The notes under the pieces: generated by a model
The model's input: only the letters and a program-made list of their open reading frames with translations
The model's database searches: none
Told to the model about the DNA's origin: nothing
Part shown: in pieces, positions 16,622 to 26,442 of the stretch
Layout of the letters: each line of letters begins with the position of its first letter
How positions within the stretch are numbered: position 1 is the stretch's first letter
Assembly (NCBI GenBank): GCA_945860455.1
Contig: CAMAQX010000003.1
Span: 1-37,955 of the forward strand
From: Lishizhenia tianjinensis
GTDB lineage: Bacteria > Bacteroidota > Bacteroidia > Flavobacteriales_D > Crocinitomicaceae
Direction of reading: 5' to 3'
DNA length: 37,955 nucleotides
Translations under genes and position numbers: made by a program

Positions 16622-17197
16622 ATGATAGGACAACTAACGGGACGACTTATTGAAAAAACGCCCACTGAAATTGTGGTAGATTGCGCAGGCGTTGGGTATG
16701 AGGTTCGAATATCATTAAACACATTTTCAGCACTTGGTACGGAAGAAGCAGTGAAGGTTTTTATTAAGTTAATTGTTCGAGAGGACGCACATTTGTTATA
16801 TGGTTTTCATACTAAAGAAGAACGGGAAATGTTTAATCATTTGGTGAGTGTTTCAGGAATTGGCCCAAATACAGCCATGATCATGCTATCTTCATTGACT
16901 CCTGAAGAAGTGGCGAATGCAATTCAGACAGAAGATGTTAGAACGATACAAAGCATAAAAGGAATCGGTGCTAAAACAGCCCAACGAGTTATTATTGATT
17001 TAAAGGATAAAGTGTTAAAATTGAGCGTTGCGAGTGAAAATATACCATTTAGCCACAATACAATTAGATTTGATGCGTTAAACGCTTTAGTTTCCTTAGG
17101 TTTTGATAAAAAACTGGCCGATAAAGTGTTGGATAAATTGGCTACAGGTCAAGAATCCGTCGAAGAATTAATTAAAGGAGCATTAAAATTATTGTAA
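16622..17197 (+). CDS. ruvA: Holliday junction DNA-binding protein RuvA
   Basis: This 191-residue subunit binds four-way junctions and loads the RuvB helicase. Domain I is an OB fold (MIGQLTGRLIEKTPTEIVVDCAGVGYEV). Domain II carries two helix-hairpin-helix motifs (SVSGIGPNTAMIML and SIKGIGAKTAQRVIIDL). Domain III is a short UBA-like C-terminal helix bundle (DALNALVSLGFDKKLADKVLDKL) that contacts RuvB. Length is normal. It sits between maeB and sprA with 2-nt gaps on both sides. To my knowledge this order recurs in Flavobacteriia, so the linkage is likely ancestral and not functional. Confidence 0.97.
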   Translation: MIGQLTGRLIEKTPTEIVVDCAGVGYEVRISLNTFSALGTEEAVKVFIKLIVREDAHLLYGFHTKEEREMFNHLVSVSGIGPNTAMIMLSSLTPEEVANAIQTEDVRTIQSIKGIGAKTAQRVIIDLKDKVLKLSVASENIPFSHNTIRFDALNALVSLGFDKKLADKVLDKLATGQESVEELIKGALKLL

Positions 17198-17199
17198 CA

Positions 17200-20100
17200 T
17201 TGAATCTGAGAAAAATTAAAAATAGGTCGTTTGCAAAGTGGTTTGTTTTATCACACTTTATTTTCGTCGGTTTTGGTTTTTTGGCCCAAGACACAACGTT
17301 ACAATTTCCAATTTCCAACCCATTAGACCCAACATTAAATACACCGCAAAGTTTTGATTTTGGCGACCCAAGTTCCGTGGAACAAACCGTCGTGTATGAT
17401 CCTGTTACCGGAAAATACATTTTCACAGAACGAATGAGTAATGGATTGTATTACCGATACCCCTCTATGATGACCTTAGAAGAGTATTTGGAATATGAAC
17501 GTAAAAAATCAACGACGTTAAATTGGCAAAAAAAGATTGAAGAACAAACAGAAAAGGGCCGACCGTTTGAGTTACCTATTAAAGTTGGTAGTAAATTGTT
17601 TGCCGATTTTTTCGGGGGAAATGAAATTGTATTAAGACCACAAGGGCAAGTGGAAGTTTCGCTTGGGGCTAATTATTCTAGATACGATAACCCAATTTTA
17701 CCGCTCAGACAAAGACAAATTACTCGATTTGATTTTAACCAGCAAATTCAAATGAATTTAGTTGGACAAATAGGTTCTAAATTGAAAATAAATACCAGTT
17801 ATAACACCCAAGCGGCTTTTGATTTTGATAATATATCGAAATTGGAACATACCGGTAATGAAGATCAAATCCTACAAAAAATCGCCTTAGGACAAATAAC
17901 ATTTGACTCTCCAACTTCATTGATTCAGGGGTCCTCCACCTTGTTTGGAGCCAAGGCTCAATTAAAATTTGGCCGTTCTTATTGGGATTTATTCGCTGCT
18001 ACATCAAAAGGGAAACGACAAGAAATTAATATCACCGGAAAATCGCAAGTTCAAAAATTTGAATTGGGAGCGGATAAATATGAAGCCAACAGACATTACT
18101 TTTTAAATTTATACCATCATGATAATTACGATGCCGCAATGGCTACATTACCGGTTGTTAATTCCACAGCATACATTACCCGAATTGAAATTTGGTTAAC
18201 CAATCGAACCAATAACACAGAAAACACAAGAAATATTGTCGCTTTCGCCGATTTGGGAGAGGCAAAACCAGCTAATTGTCAGGGAAGCCCCGGTGGATAT
18301 GCTACAGCAATAATGCCGGATAATGAAGCAAACAATTTGTATCAATGGGCTTCTTCTCAACCACAGATTCGTGCTTTTCAAAATGCGGTAACATCGTTGG
18401 CCACACAGGTTACAGCCCCTGGACCATTTTTCCAAGCCGTTCATTATGAAAAAATTGAAAATGCTCGAAAATTAACTGAACAAGAGTACACGTACAATGC
18501 ATTATTAGGATATGTATCATTAAATACCCCGCTTAATAATGATGAGGTTTTAGCGGTAGCATACGAATATACATATAACGGGGAGACTTTTCAGGTGGGT
18601 GAACTTTCAACAGACGGTGCTCAAGGACAAGAGGCATTGGTGCTAAAGTTATTGAAACCAACCATTACAAATCCGAAAAATAAAGTGTGGGATTTGATGA
18701 TGAAAAATGTCTATTCAGTCGGCGCTTTTCAGGTAGATCAGACAGGTTTCAAAATTGATATACTTTACAACAATAGAGAGACCTCTGTTAATGTTCCTTA
18801 TTTCCCCATGACGGGTGTTGATGATCGTCAAATCGTTACACTCTTGGAAATGGACAAATTGAATCAAAATAATCAACCGTTTACGGATGGTGTTTTCGAC
18901 TTTGTTCCTTTTACGATAACTGGTAACAAAATGGAAAATGGTGGAACAATCAACAAAAAAAATGGACGTATCTATTTTTCAACGATTGAGCCATTCGGAA
19001 AAACACTTCAATCCAAATTAGTCGCAGTTGGAATCGCGCCAACATTAATTGATCAGGTAGTTTATACAGAATTGTATGATTCAACAATAACTGCCGCACA
19101 GCAAATTCCCGCAAAAAATCGATTTTCATTTAAAGGAGAATACCAATCTTCAATTACTTCGGATATTCCACTTAACGCGCTAAATGTTCCGCAAGGCGCA
19201 GTAACTGTTACGGCTGGTGGAATTAAATTGACAGAAGGTTTGGATTATTCTGTGGACTATAACTTGGGGCGTGTAAAAATATTGAACACAGGAATTTTGG
19301 AGTCTAATACACCGATAAAAATTTCAATTGAAAGTAATTCTGTTTTTGGTTTCCAGGCAAGATCAATGATTGGTGGTAGATATAGTTATCGAATGAGTGA
19401 TAAATTTAACATTGGCGCTACTGCTTTACGGATGCTTGAGCGCCCGGTCACTCAAAAGGTTGATATTGGTAATGAACCGTTTAAAAACACCATGATAGGT
19501 GCGGATTTAGCATTCAAAACAAATTTGCCATTCTTGACAAAATGGGTAGATTTTTTACCAGGAATTTCAACAAGTGCCATGTCCACCTTATCTTTTACTG
19601 GAGAGGTAGCGCGCTTAATTCCAGGTCAACCAAGAGCAATTAACAAAGAAGGAACTTCCTATGTAGATGATTTTGAAGCGTCACAAAGCGCAATTGATTT
19701 ACGTCAGTTTTCTTCTTGGAGAATGGCTTCTGTACCACAAGGCCAGGCGGATTTATTTCCCGAGGCACAAACTAAAACATTGGCTGCCGGATATAAACGC
19801 GCAAAATTATCTTGGTATGTTATTGATCCTGTTTTCTATCAAGGAAATTCTTTGACTCCCCAACACATTAAACAAAACCCTCAAATGTTATCGGATAGTC
19901 GAATGAGGTTAGTGAATCAGGTGGACATTTTTCCAAACTTGCAAATGCAATACGGTTCTATTCCAAACATTCCAATTCTAGATTTAGCATTTTACCCGAA
20001 AGAACGGGGAATGTATAATTATGACCAGTCAAGCACGTTTAATCCAGATGGTACATTTACAAATCCTGAAAATCGGTGGGGTGGTATAATGCGTTCATTA

Positions 20101-23100
20101 ACAACGAATGATTTTGAGTTGGCTAATATTGAGTTTATTCAATTCTGGGTATTGGATCCTTTTAACGATGACGCTGAAAGCGCTAATCCAAATTCCATGC
20201 ATACAGGAGGAGATTTTTACATCAACTTGGGTAATATTTCAGAAGATATTTTACCTGATTCTAGAAAGAGTTTCGAAAATGGTCTACCTCCTTTAGGAAC
20301 AGCCATAACAGATAATTTAGACACCACCGCCTGGTCCAAAATTTCTACACAACAAGTGGTTGTGAATGCTTTTGATACTGATCCTGCTTCTCGATTGAAT
20401 CAGGATGTTGGTGTTGATGGATGGAAATCAGTTGAAGAGAAAGTTGCATACATAGATTTTGTTAATTGGGTACAAAACACCCCCGTTTTATCACAGGATA
20501 CAAAAGATAAAATCCTAGCAGACGTCTCCAATGATAATTACAACTATTATTTGGACGATAATTATGATGTTCAAACAGCAACGATATTAGAACGTTATAA
20601 GAAGTACAATGGCATGGAGGGAAATTCACCCACCCGTGAGATGTCCGATACTGCAAACGTAGATGGATACCCAACCCAAGCAACGAATCAGCCTGATATC
20701 GAAGACATCAATCAGGATAATAATTTATCTGAAACAGAAAGCTATTTCCAATATAAATTAAGTTTGCGGCCATCCGAAATGCAAGTGGGCAAGAATTTTA
20801 TTACTAATGTTCAAACGTATCAAAATGGAAACAAAACAGAAAAATGGTACCAATTTAAAGTTCCTTTAGTTGGATACGAAAAACGGGTTAATGGAATTCA
20901 AGATTTCCGTTCAATCCGCTTCATGAGGATGTTCCTTAAAGATTTTGATGAAGAAGTTGTATTACGTTTTGCTCGATTGGAGTTATTAAGAGGTGAATGG
21001 AGAAGGTATCTTTTGGATTTGAATCAACCAGGTTTGAGCGTGCAAACGGATCCGAATTTAACCACTTTCAATATTGGTGCTGTAAACGTGGAAGAAAACG
21101 ACCAACGTTCGCCTGTAAAATATGAAATTCCACCAGGAATTACGCGAGAAATAGATCCATCGCAAGTGTATCAAAGACAATTAAACGAACAGTCTTTGTC
21201 CATGGAAATTTGTGGTTTACAAGATGGAGATGCTCGTGCAGCCTATAAAAATGTTCAATTTGACGTAAGAACGTACAAAAAATTAAAAATGTTTGTTCAT
21301 GCGGAAGAAATCAAAGCAAATACATTGAAAAACAAAGACTTAACCATGTTTGTGCGTTTAGGGACTGATTTCGCGGAAAATTATTATGAGTATGAATTAC
21401 CAATGGACGTTACGCCTTGGTATTCTACTGTGGCAGACGATATATGGCCCACTAATAACAATGTGGAAATTGTTTTTGATGATTTTTTAAATCTAAAAAA
21501 AGAACGGAATCAAAAGATTGAAAATGGCGCGGCAGGCGTTTCTTATGTGGTTGAGTATTCTGATTTGGATCCCAAAAACCCAAATAGAAAAATTAAAGTG
21601 AAGGGTAATCCCAACTTCCAAGGATTGAAAACGATTATGATTGGGGTGCGCAATCCGCTCAAAAACGATCCAAATAATATTTGGAAACCGGACAACGGAG
21701 ATGCAGAATGTGCAATTGTTTGGGTGAATGAGCTTAGATTGACTGATTTTGTAAGCGAAGGAGGAGATGCCGCAATTGGACAAATGCGTATGCAAATTGC
21801 TGATGTTGCTACTGTTTCAGCATCAGGAAATTATTCAGGAATCAACTGGGGGACGATTGAGAGTCGTGTACAAGAGCGTCAACGAAATGAAAAAATAGGA
21901 TTAGATCTTAATACTACTGTTCAAGTGGGACAGTTCTTTGGAAAAAAAGCCCGTCTGTCTTTACCGTTTTTCTATGGCTATTCCTTGGGCATTATTAATC
22001 CGGAATACGATCCCTTTAACCCAGATGTCAAATTGCGCGATTATGATTTGGCAACGCGAAGAGAAAAATCGAAGTTGGGACAAGATTTCACAGAAAGAAG
22101 ATCATACAATTTTTCAAATGTTAGAAAAGAAGCAAAAGTAGGAGCAAAACCGGGATTCTGGAAAATCAACAATTGGTCGGCTAACTATGCTTTTTCGGAA
22201 GTGATGCGCCGTGATTTTAACATCAATTTTGATAAAACCAAAACATATACAGGAGCATTAAATTACAACTATACGTTTGCCTCAAAACCATGGGAGCCTT
22301 TCAAAAAATGGAAACCCGTTCAAAAATCAAAATGGTTGAAACTGGTGAAGGAAACAAACGTTTTCTATATGCCTAAAAACATAACGTTTACAAATGATAT
22401 CGCAAGAATCTACAACGAACGTCAAATCAGAAACAACTTGGTGCCAGATTATGAATTTGCCCCGGTGTTTTTAAAACGATTTGATTGGGTAAGAGGATAT
22501 AATGTTGGATATGATTTGACCAAGAATATTAAAACGACGTTTAGCGCAACCAATCGCGGCATTTTTGAAGAGGGAAATAGTAGAGTGGACAGAAAACTAG
22601 ATCCGGCCGGATACCGTGAATACGTGGATACGCTGCGCTCACAAATTGGAACTTTCGGCAGAACAATGGATTACACACATAATTATTCCATTAGCGCTAA
22701 CCTACCCTTGGATAAGTTTCCTCTCACAGATTGGTTGAGTTTAAATGGAAAATATGCCGGAACATTCAATTGGCAGCGCTCTCCGCTAGGACAATCTGAG
22801 TTTGGAAATACAATTCAAAATAACCGAACGATTAATTTTACCGGCCAAGCCAATTTTGTAAATCTATACAACAAGGTGCCTTTCTTTAAGCGGGTTTTAG
22901 CCGGTGGTAAAGCAGCTCGCGGTAAGCTCAACGTAAAGGATTCAAACGGTGATGGGAAAGACGAAAAACCCAATCAAAACGATCAAAAGAAAGACGAAAA
23001 AGCGAAAGAAGACCAAAAGAAAGAAGCCGAAATGTTGGCTAAAATGACGCCAAAAGAAAAACGAAAATTCTTGCGTAAAAAGAAAAGAGATCAACGGAAG

Positions 23101-24537
23101 AAACGACAAGCAGAAAAAGCGAAAGAAAAACCAAATGTTATATTAGCTGCCGGTTCTAGAATACTAATGACCGTTAGAAACGTATCTGGCACTTATGCTT
23201 TAAGTGATGGAACATTGCTGCCCGGATACAACCAAGAAACACGGAACTTAGGTATGAATAGCAACACATTTGGTTTAACCAGTTTTGTGTTTGGCAAACA
23301 AGGATATGATATTTTAGGTAGAACAAATAACTACGATGTTTCAACGCTTGCCACGAATAACAATTGGTTAGTACAGAACAGTAATTTAAATAAAGCCTTT
23401 ACGACTACACATTCCGCTAATTTGAATTTACGGGCTAATTTGGAACCATTAAAAGATGTGATTATTGAGATGACTTTGAACAGAAATTACAGCAATAATT
23501 CTTCTGAGTTTTATCGTTGGAATAGTACAAGCACTCAATTTGAAAGCCAAAGCAGGGTTCAGACATCTACGTTAACCTATTCTAATCTCACAATTGGATC
23601 TGCTTTTGCATTAATTAATGCCCGTGATTTTAGTTCTGAAACATTCAATACCCTACTCGCCAACCGAGAGTCTGTGTCTACTTTGTTGGGTCAGCAAAAC
23701 TCAAATTCCTCTTCAATTAATGGATCTGGATATTACACTGGGTATTCTGGAAGTCAACAAGAGGTGGTCTTAGGATCCTTTTTAACGGCTTACAGCAAGA
23801 CCAATGTAAATAATCAAACAATTAATCCGGTAAAAAACATACCACTTCCAAATTGGTCTATTAATTATAATGGATTAACAAAATATGCATTTGCAAAGAA
23901 ATACGTGAAGAATTTCGTGATAAAACATGGTTATAGTTCAACCGTCAGCGTTAATGGCATGCAAACCAATTTAAATGCACAATTAGACGCAAATGGAAAC
24001 GCAAGTGCGCGGGATATTAATAATAATTTCATTTCAGGAATGCAAGTTCAAAATGTTGTGATTACCGAACGTTTTTCTCCTTTAATTGGATTTGACGCCA
24101 CGTGGAACATCAAAAGCCAAGGATTGATCACGAAATTTGAGTATAAAAAAGACCGCAGTGCAACGCTTTCCTTGAATAACAATCAGGTAACAGAAGTTTT
24201 AGGAAATGAAATGATTATTGGAACGGGGTATAAATTTTCAAAAGTTAAACTCCCGATTCAACGAGTTCCTGCTAGTGATGTAAACATACGGTTTGATTTT
24301 TCGTTTAGAGATAATTTAACGGTTATTCGAAAAGTTGTGGAAACAACAAATCAAGCGACAGCTGGTCAGCGTGTTATTTCAATTAAAGCATCTGCAGATT
24401 ATAACTTGTCACAAAATTTAACTTTGCAGTTTTATTATGATCAAGTGTTGAACACACCAAAGATTGCAACGGCTTACCCTACTCAAAACTTGAGCACAGG
24501 GTTTAAATTAAGATTTAATTTAGCTGGAGTACAATAA
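17200..24537 (+). CDS. sprA: Type IX secretion outer-membrane translocon protein SprA
   Basis: The 2445 residues match the known SprA size (about 2400). SprA forms the giant outer-membrane beta-barrel channel through which T9SS cargo and gliding adhesins cross. The N-terminus has a signal peptide (residues 1-29, cut near FLA|Q). Two long SprA_N-type repeats follow, with characteristic segments such as RLNVGSKLF-like LPIKVGSKLFADFFGG and the TSYVDDFEASQSAIDL motif near residue 820. A strand-rich C-terminal half follows and ends at VQ. A very basic/acidic low-complexity stretch at about 1903-1985 (KDEKAKEDQKKEAEM, KRKFLRKKKRDQRKKR) interrupts the barrel region and is probably a surface or periplasmic loop. 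The start is TTG at 17200, 2 nt after the ruvA stop; no in-frame ATG or GTG precedes the signal peptide. Confidence 0.95.
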   Translation: MNLRKIKNRSFAKWFVLSHFIFVGFGFLAQDTTLQFPISNPLDPTLNTPQSFDFGDPSSVEQTVVYDPVTGKYIFTERMSNGLYYRYPSMMTLEEYLEYERKKSTTLNWQKKIEEQTEKGRPFELPIKVGSKLFADFFGGNEIVLRPQGQVEVSLGANYSRYDNPILPLRQRQITRFDFNQQIQMNLVGQIGSKLKINTSYNTQAAFDFDNISKLEHTGNEDQILQKIALGQITFDSPTSLIQGSSTLFGAKAQLKFGRSYWDLFAATSKGKRQEINITGKSQVQKFELGADKYEANRHYFLNLYHHDNYDAAMATLPVVNSTAYITRIEIWLTNRTNNTENTRNIVAFADLGEAKPANCQGSPGGYATAIMPDNEANNLYQWASSQPQIRAFQNAVTSLATQVTAPGPFFQAVHYEKIENARKLTEQEYTYNALLGYVSLNTPLNNDEVLAVAYEYTYNGETFQVGELSTDGAQGQEALVLKLLKPTITNPKNKVWDLMMKNVYSVGAFQVDQTGFKIDILYNNRETSVNVPYFPMTGVDDRQIVTLLEMDKLNQNNQPFTDGVFDFVPFTITGNKMENGGTINKKNGRIYFSTIEPFGKTLQSKLVAVGIAPTLIDQVVYTELYDSTITAAQQIPAKNRFSFKGEYQSSITSDIPLNALNVPQGAVTVTAGGIKLTEGLDYSVDYNLGRVKILNTGILESNTPIKISIESNSVFGFQARSMIGGRYSYRMSDKFNIGATALRMLERPVTQKVDIGNEPFKNTMIGADLAFKTNLPFLTKWVDFLPGISTSAMSTLSFTGEVARLIPGQPRAINKEGTSYVDDFEASQSAIDLRQFSSWRMASVPQGQADLFPEAQTKTLAAGYKRAKLSWYVIDPVFYQGNSLTPQHIKQNPQMLSDSRMRLVNQVDIFPNLQMQYGSIPNIPILDLAFYPKERGMYNYDQSSTFNPDGTFTNPENRWGGIMRSLTTNDFELANIEFIQFWVLDPFNDDAESANPNSMHTGGDFYINLGNISEDILPDSRKSFENGLPPLGTAITDNLDTTAWSKISTQQVVVNAFDTDPASRLNQDVGVDGWKSVEEKVAYIDFVNWVQNTPVLSQDTKDKILADVSNDNYNYYLDDNYDVQTATILERYKKYNGMEGNSPTREMSDTANVDGYPTQATNQPDIEDINQDNNLSETESYFQYKLSLRPSEMQVGKNFITNVQTYQNGNKTEKWYQFKVPLVGYEKRVNGIQDFRSIRFMRMFLKDFDEEVVLRFARLELLRGEWRRYLLDLNQPGLSVQTDPNLTTFNIGAVNVEENDQRSPVKYEIPPGITREIDPSQVYQRQLNEQSLSMEICGLQDGDARAAYKNVQFDVRTYKKLKMFVHAEEIKANTLKNKDLTMFVRLGTDFAENYYEYELPMDVTPWYSTVADDIWPTNNNVEIVFDDFLNLKKERNQKIENGAAGVSYVVEYSDLDPKNPNRKIKVKGNPNFQGLKTIMIGVRNPLKNDPNNIWKPDNGDAECAIVWVNELRLTDFVSEGGDAAIGQMRMQIADVATVSASGNYSGINWGTIESRVQERQRNEKIGLDLNTTVQVGQFFGKKARLSLPFFYGYSLGIINPEYDPFNPDVKLRDYDLATRREKSKLGQDFTERRSYNFSNVRKEAKVGAKPGFWKINNWSANYAFSEVMRRDFNINFDKTKTYTGALNYNYTFASKPWEPFKKWKPVQKSKWLKLVKETNVFYMPKNITFTNDIARIYNERQIRNNLVPDYEFAPVFLKRFDWVRGYNVGYDLTKNIKTTFSATNRGIFEEGNSRVDRKLDPAGYREYVDTLRSQIGTFGRTMDYTHNYSISANLPLDKFPLTDWLSLNGKYAGTFNWQRSPLGQSEFGNTIQNNRTINFTGQANFVNLYNKVPFFKRVLAGGKAARGKLNVKDSNGDGKDEKPNQNDQKKDEKAKEDQKKEAEMLAKMTPKEKRKFLRKKKRDQRKKRQAEKAKEKPNVILAAGSRILMTVRNVSGTYALSDGTLLPGYNQETRNLGMNSNTFGLTSFVFGKQGYDILGRTNNYDVSTLATNNNWLVQNSNLNKAFTTTHSANLNLRANLEPLKDVIIEMTLNRNYSNNSSEFYRWNSTSTQFESQSRVQTSTLTYSNLTIGSAFALINARDFSSETFNTLLANRESVSTLLGQQNSNSSSINGSGYYTGYSGSQQEVVLGSFLTAYSKTNVNNQTINPVKNIPLPNWSINYNGLTKYAFAKKYVKNFVIKHGYSSTVSVNGMQTNLNAQLDANGNASARDINNNFISGMQVQNVVITERFSPLIGFDATWNIKSQGLITKFEYKKDRSATLSLNNNQVTEVLGNEMIIGTGYKFSKVKLPIQRVPASDVNIRFDFSFRDNLTVIRKVVETTNQATAGQRVISIKASADYNLSQNLTLQFYYDQVLNTPKIATAYPTQNLSTGFKLRFNLAGVQ

Positions 24538-24980
24538 TGCAAATTAGAGAAGCGTCGCCGGGTGATGAAACAGCTATTTTTGATTTAATTTATGCATTGG
24601 CGGTCTATGAAAAGGCGCCAGAACAAGTTACCAATACACCAGCGCAACTCCGAATCGATCTTTTTAAAGATGGAATTTGCTCTGCTCTTGTTGCTGAGGA
24701 GGATGGACAAATAATCGGTTTTTCGCTGTACTATATTTCATATTCTACATGGAAGGGGAAATGTTTGTATTTGGAGGATTTTTTTGTGATTCCAGAAAAA
24801 AGAAAATTCGGAATTGGCGCGCAATTGTTCCGAAAAACGGTTGAAAAGGCAAAAGAAATGGGTGTAAAGCGCATGGATTGGCAAGTGTTGGAATGGAACC
24901 AACTAGCTTTAAATTTTTATAATAAACAAGGCGCAACGCTCGACGAAGAATGGGTCAATGGGCGCTTATTTTTTGAGTAA
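24537..24980 (+). CDS. GNAT acetyltransferase (diamine/thialysine N-acetyltransferase-like)
   Basis: The 147 residues form a single GNAT domain. The acetyl-CoA motif A is CLYLEDFFVIPEKRKFGIGAQLF, with the R89-x-x-G92-x-G94 pyrophosphate loop, followed by motif B (MDWQVLEWNQLALNFYNKQGA). The overall sequence is close to the SSAT2-like (diamine or thialysine acetyltransferase) group, so a small amine substrate is likely but not proved. The ATG overlaps the sprA stop by 1 nt (TAATG), which implies translational coupling. The gene converges on the polysaccharide operon with 25 bp between the stops. Confidence 0.9.
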   Translation: MQIREASPGDETAIFDLIYALAVYEKAPEQVTNTPAQLRIDLFKDGICSALVAEEDGQIIGFSLYYISYSTWKGKCLYLEDFFVIPEKRKFGIGAQLFRKTVEKAKEMGVKRMDWQVLEWNQLALNFYNKQGATLDEEWVNGRLFFE

Positions 24981-25005
24981 AACAAAAAGCCCACAAAAAA
25001 CCGAA

Positions 25006-26442
25006 TCACATTACTTCCTTAGATTCAATTTGATTTTTACTCAGAGCAATAAAAATGGCGCAAATTCCCCAAATCGGAATCGATGCTTTATCTGTGTCTA
25101 AGTAATTATTTAGAAACCCATGTATAAAATAAGTGCTAAGCCCTAAAATGCAGCTCAAAACAATCGCTCGAGTTGCTTTATCTTGTTTGTCTATTTTGTA
25201 ATACAAGTGAATTCCACTAAAAAAAAAGGTTGAAACTAAAACACTAAAGGCAAGAAAACCTAGAATTCCTGTTTCAGAAAGCGCTCCAAGGTATTCACTG
25301 TGTGCATTCCCTAAGTCGCCAAAATTAGTGGAGATTATGGTTAAGTTTTCCGGTTCTTGAAACTGTGCATATTCAAAAATATATGTACCCGGACCAAAAC
25401 CAAGTAGCGGCCGTTCCTTAAACATTTCAATCGCGCATGCCCAGCGGTTAATTCTTTCTAAATTGGAAGCGTCTGTTGATACGTTTGCAGCACTTTGGAG
25501 GCGGGCCCCAAACTCTTCTGTGGTATGAACCTCTTCATTACGCGCCAATTCCATTTGGATTTGGTCCCAAAAAGTAAACACGCCAATTAGAGCAATAGCA
25601 CCAACACTTAGTAAATATTTTAGCTTTACGCGTAAATAAATCAATAACCAAATAAATAATGCACCAAAAACACTGAGCCATGCCGCTCGAGTGTAAGAGA
25701 AAAACAACCCCACCAATAATACTCCAATGAGAACGAATAATCCGATTTTCTTCAGTAGATTGGTGTTTTTAATGAAAAATAAGCTAATGGCTAATGGCAA
25801 TACTAATGCTAAAATGGCGCCGTAAATGGTATGGTCTTTGAAAAAAGGATACATCACCCAATGGCCTTCTTTTTCACCAAAATTGTAGATGCTATGATGT
25901 ATTAAGGTGTATATTGTTACAAGGGTAGTCCCTAAAACAAAAAGGAAAATAAACCAATGAATTGTTTTTTTGTCTTCAAAGAACAGTGGTGCGGCCAATA
26001 GTAACGGAATCATGAACCAAATTTTAGCCAATAAGAATTTAATTGAAACGATGGGGTGACTGCTTGTAATGGTGGCTAAAACAAGTATCAAGATGTAAAA
26101 ACCAGCGGCTAAAACAATTGGGTGATTCAAGATATACCGCGGAATTGTTCGTTTGCGCAATTCAAAAAAAATCACCAACAGCATCAACCCAAAAAAGAAT
26201 GGTTCCGTTGGAATAAACAAGCCAAAGCTTTCGGTATATTCCTCAATATTTATGGATAGTGGTGTCAAAAAAACCAAACACAAAAAAACGGTTTTGGTAT
26301 GATAGATTGCTCCGTAAATTCCAAGTAAACCAAACGGGAACAAGCTAAGCCAATACAAATCTTCCCAAATGAAAAAAAAGAGTAAAAGTAGAAATACTAC
26401 AAGCGAAATAACAGGAAAGAAAGCGTTTTTCAACAATGTCAT
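25006..26442 (-). CDS. O-antigen ligase / Wzy-like polytopic membrane protein
   Basis: The 478 residues contain about 11-12 membrane segments. The Wzy_C/O-antigen ligase signature is visible: a cluster around FFSYTRAAWLSVFGALFIWLLIY, then a periplasmic loop with NLERINRWACAIEMFKERPLLGFGPGTY (about 325-352), followed by NAHSEYLGALSETGILGFLAF. Members either ligate polysaccharide to a lipid carrier or polymerise O-units; the sequence alone does not say which. It is the last gene of a minus-strand polysaccharide run. Its ATG overlaps the Wzz-like stop by 1 nt. Confidence 0.88.
   Translation of the reverse strand: MTLLKNAFFPVISLVVFLLLLFFFIWEDLYWLSLFPFGLLGIYGAIYHTKTVFLCLVFLTPLSINIEEYTESFGLFIPTEPFFFGLMLLVIFFELRKRTIPRYILNHPIVLAAGFYILILVLATITSSHPIVSIKFLLAKIWFMIPLLLAAPLFFEDKKTIHWFIFLFVLGTTLVTIYTLIHHSIYNFGEKEGHWVMYPFFKDHTIYGAILALVLPLAISLFFIKNTNLLKKIGLFVLIGVLLVGLFFSYTRAAWLSVFGALFIWLLIYLRVKLKYLLSVGAIALIGVFTFWDQIQMELARNEEVHTTEEFGARLQSAANVSTDASNLERINRWACAIEMFKERPLLGFGPGTYIFEYAQFQEPENLTIISTNFGDLGNAHSEYLGALSETGILGFLAFSVLVSTFFFSGIHLYYKIDKQDKATRAIVLSCILGLSTYFIHGFLNNYLDTDKASIPIWGICAIFIALSKNQIESKEVM

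Noticed and set aside
24952-24990. Hairpin between the GNAT gene and the convergent ligase gene (GGGC...GCCC)
   Set aside because: Several mismatches in the stem and no clean T-tract; too weak to call a terminator.
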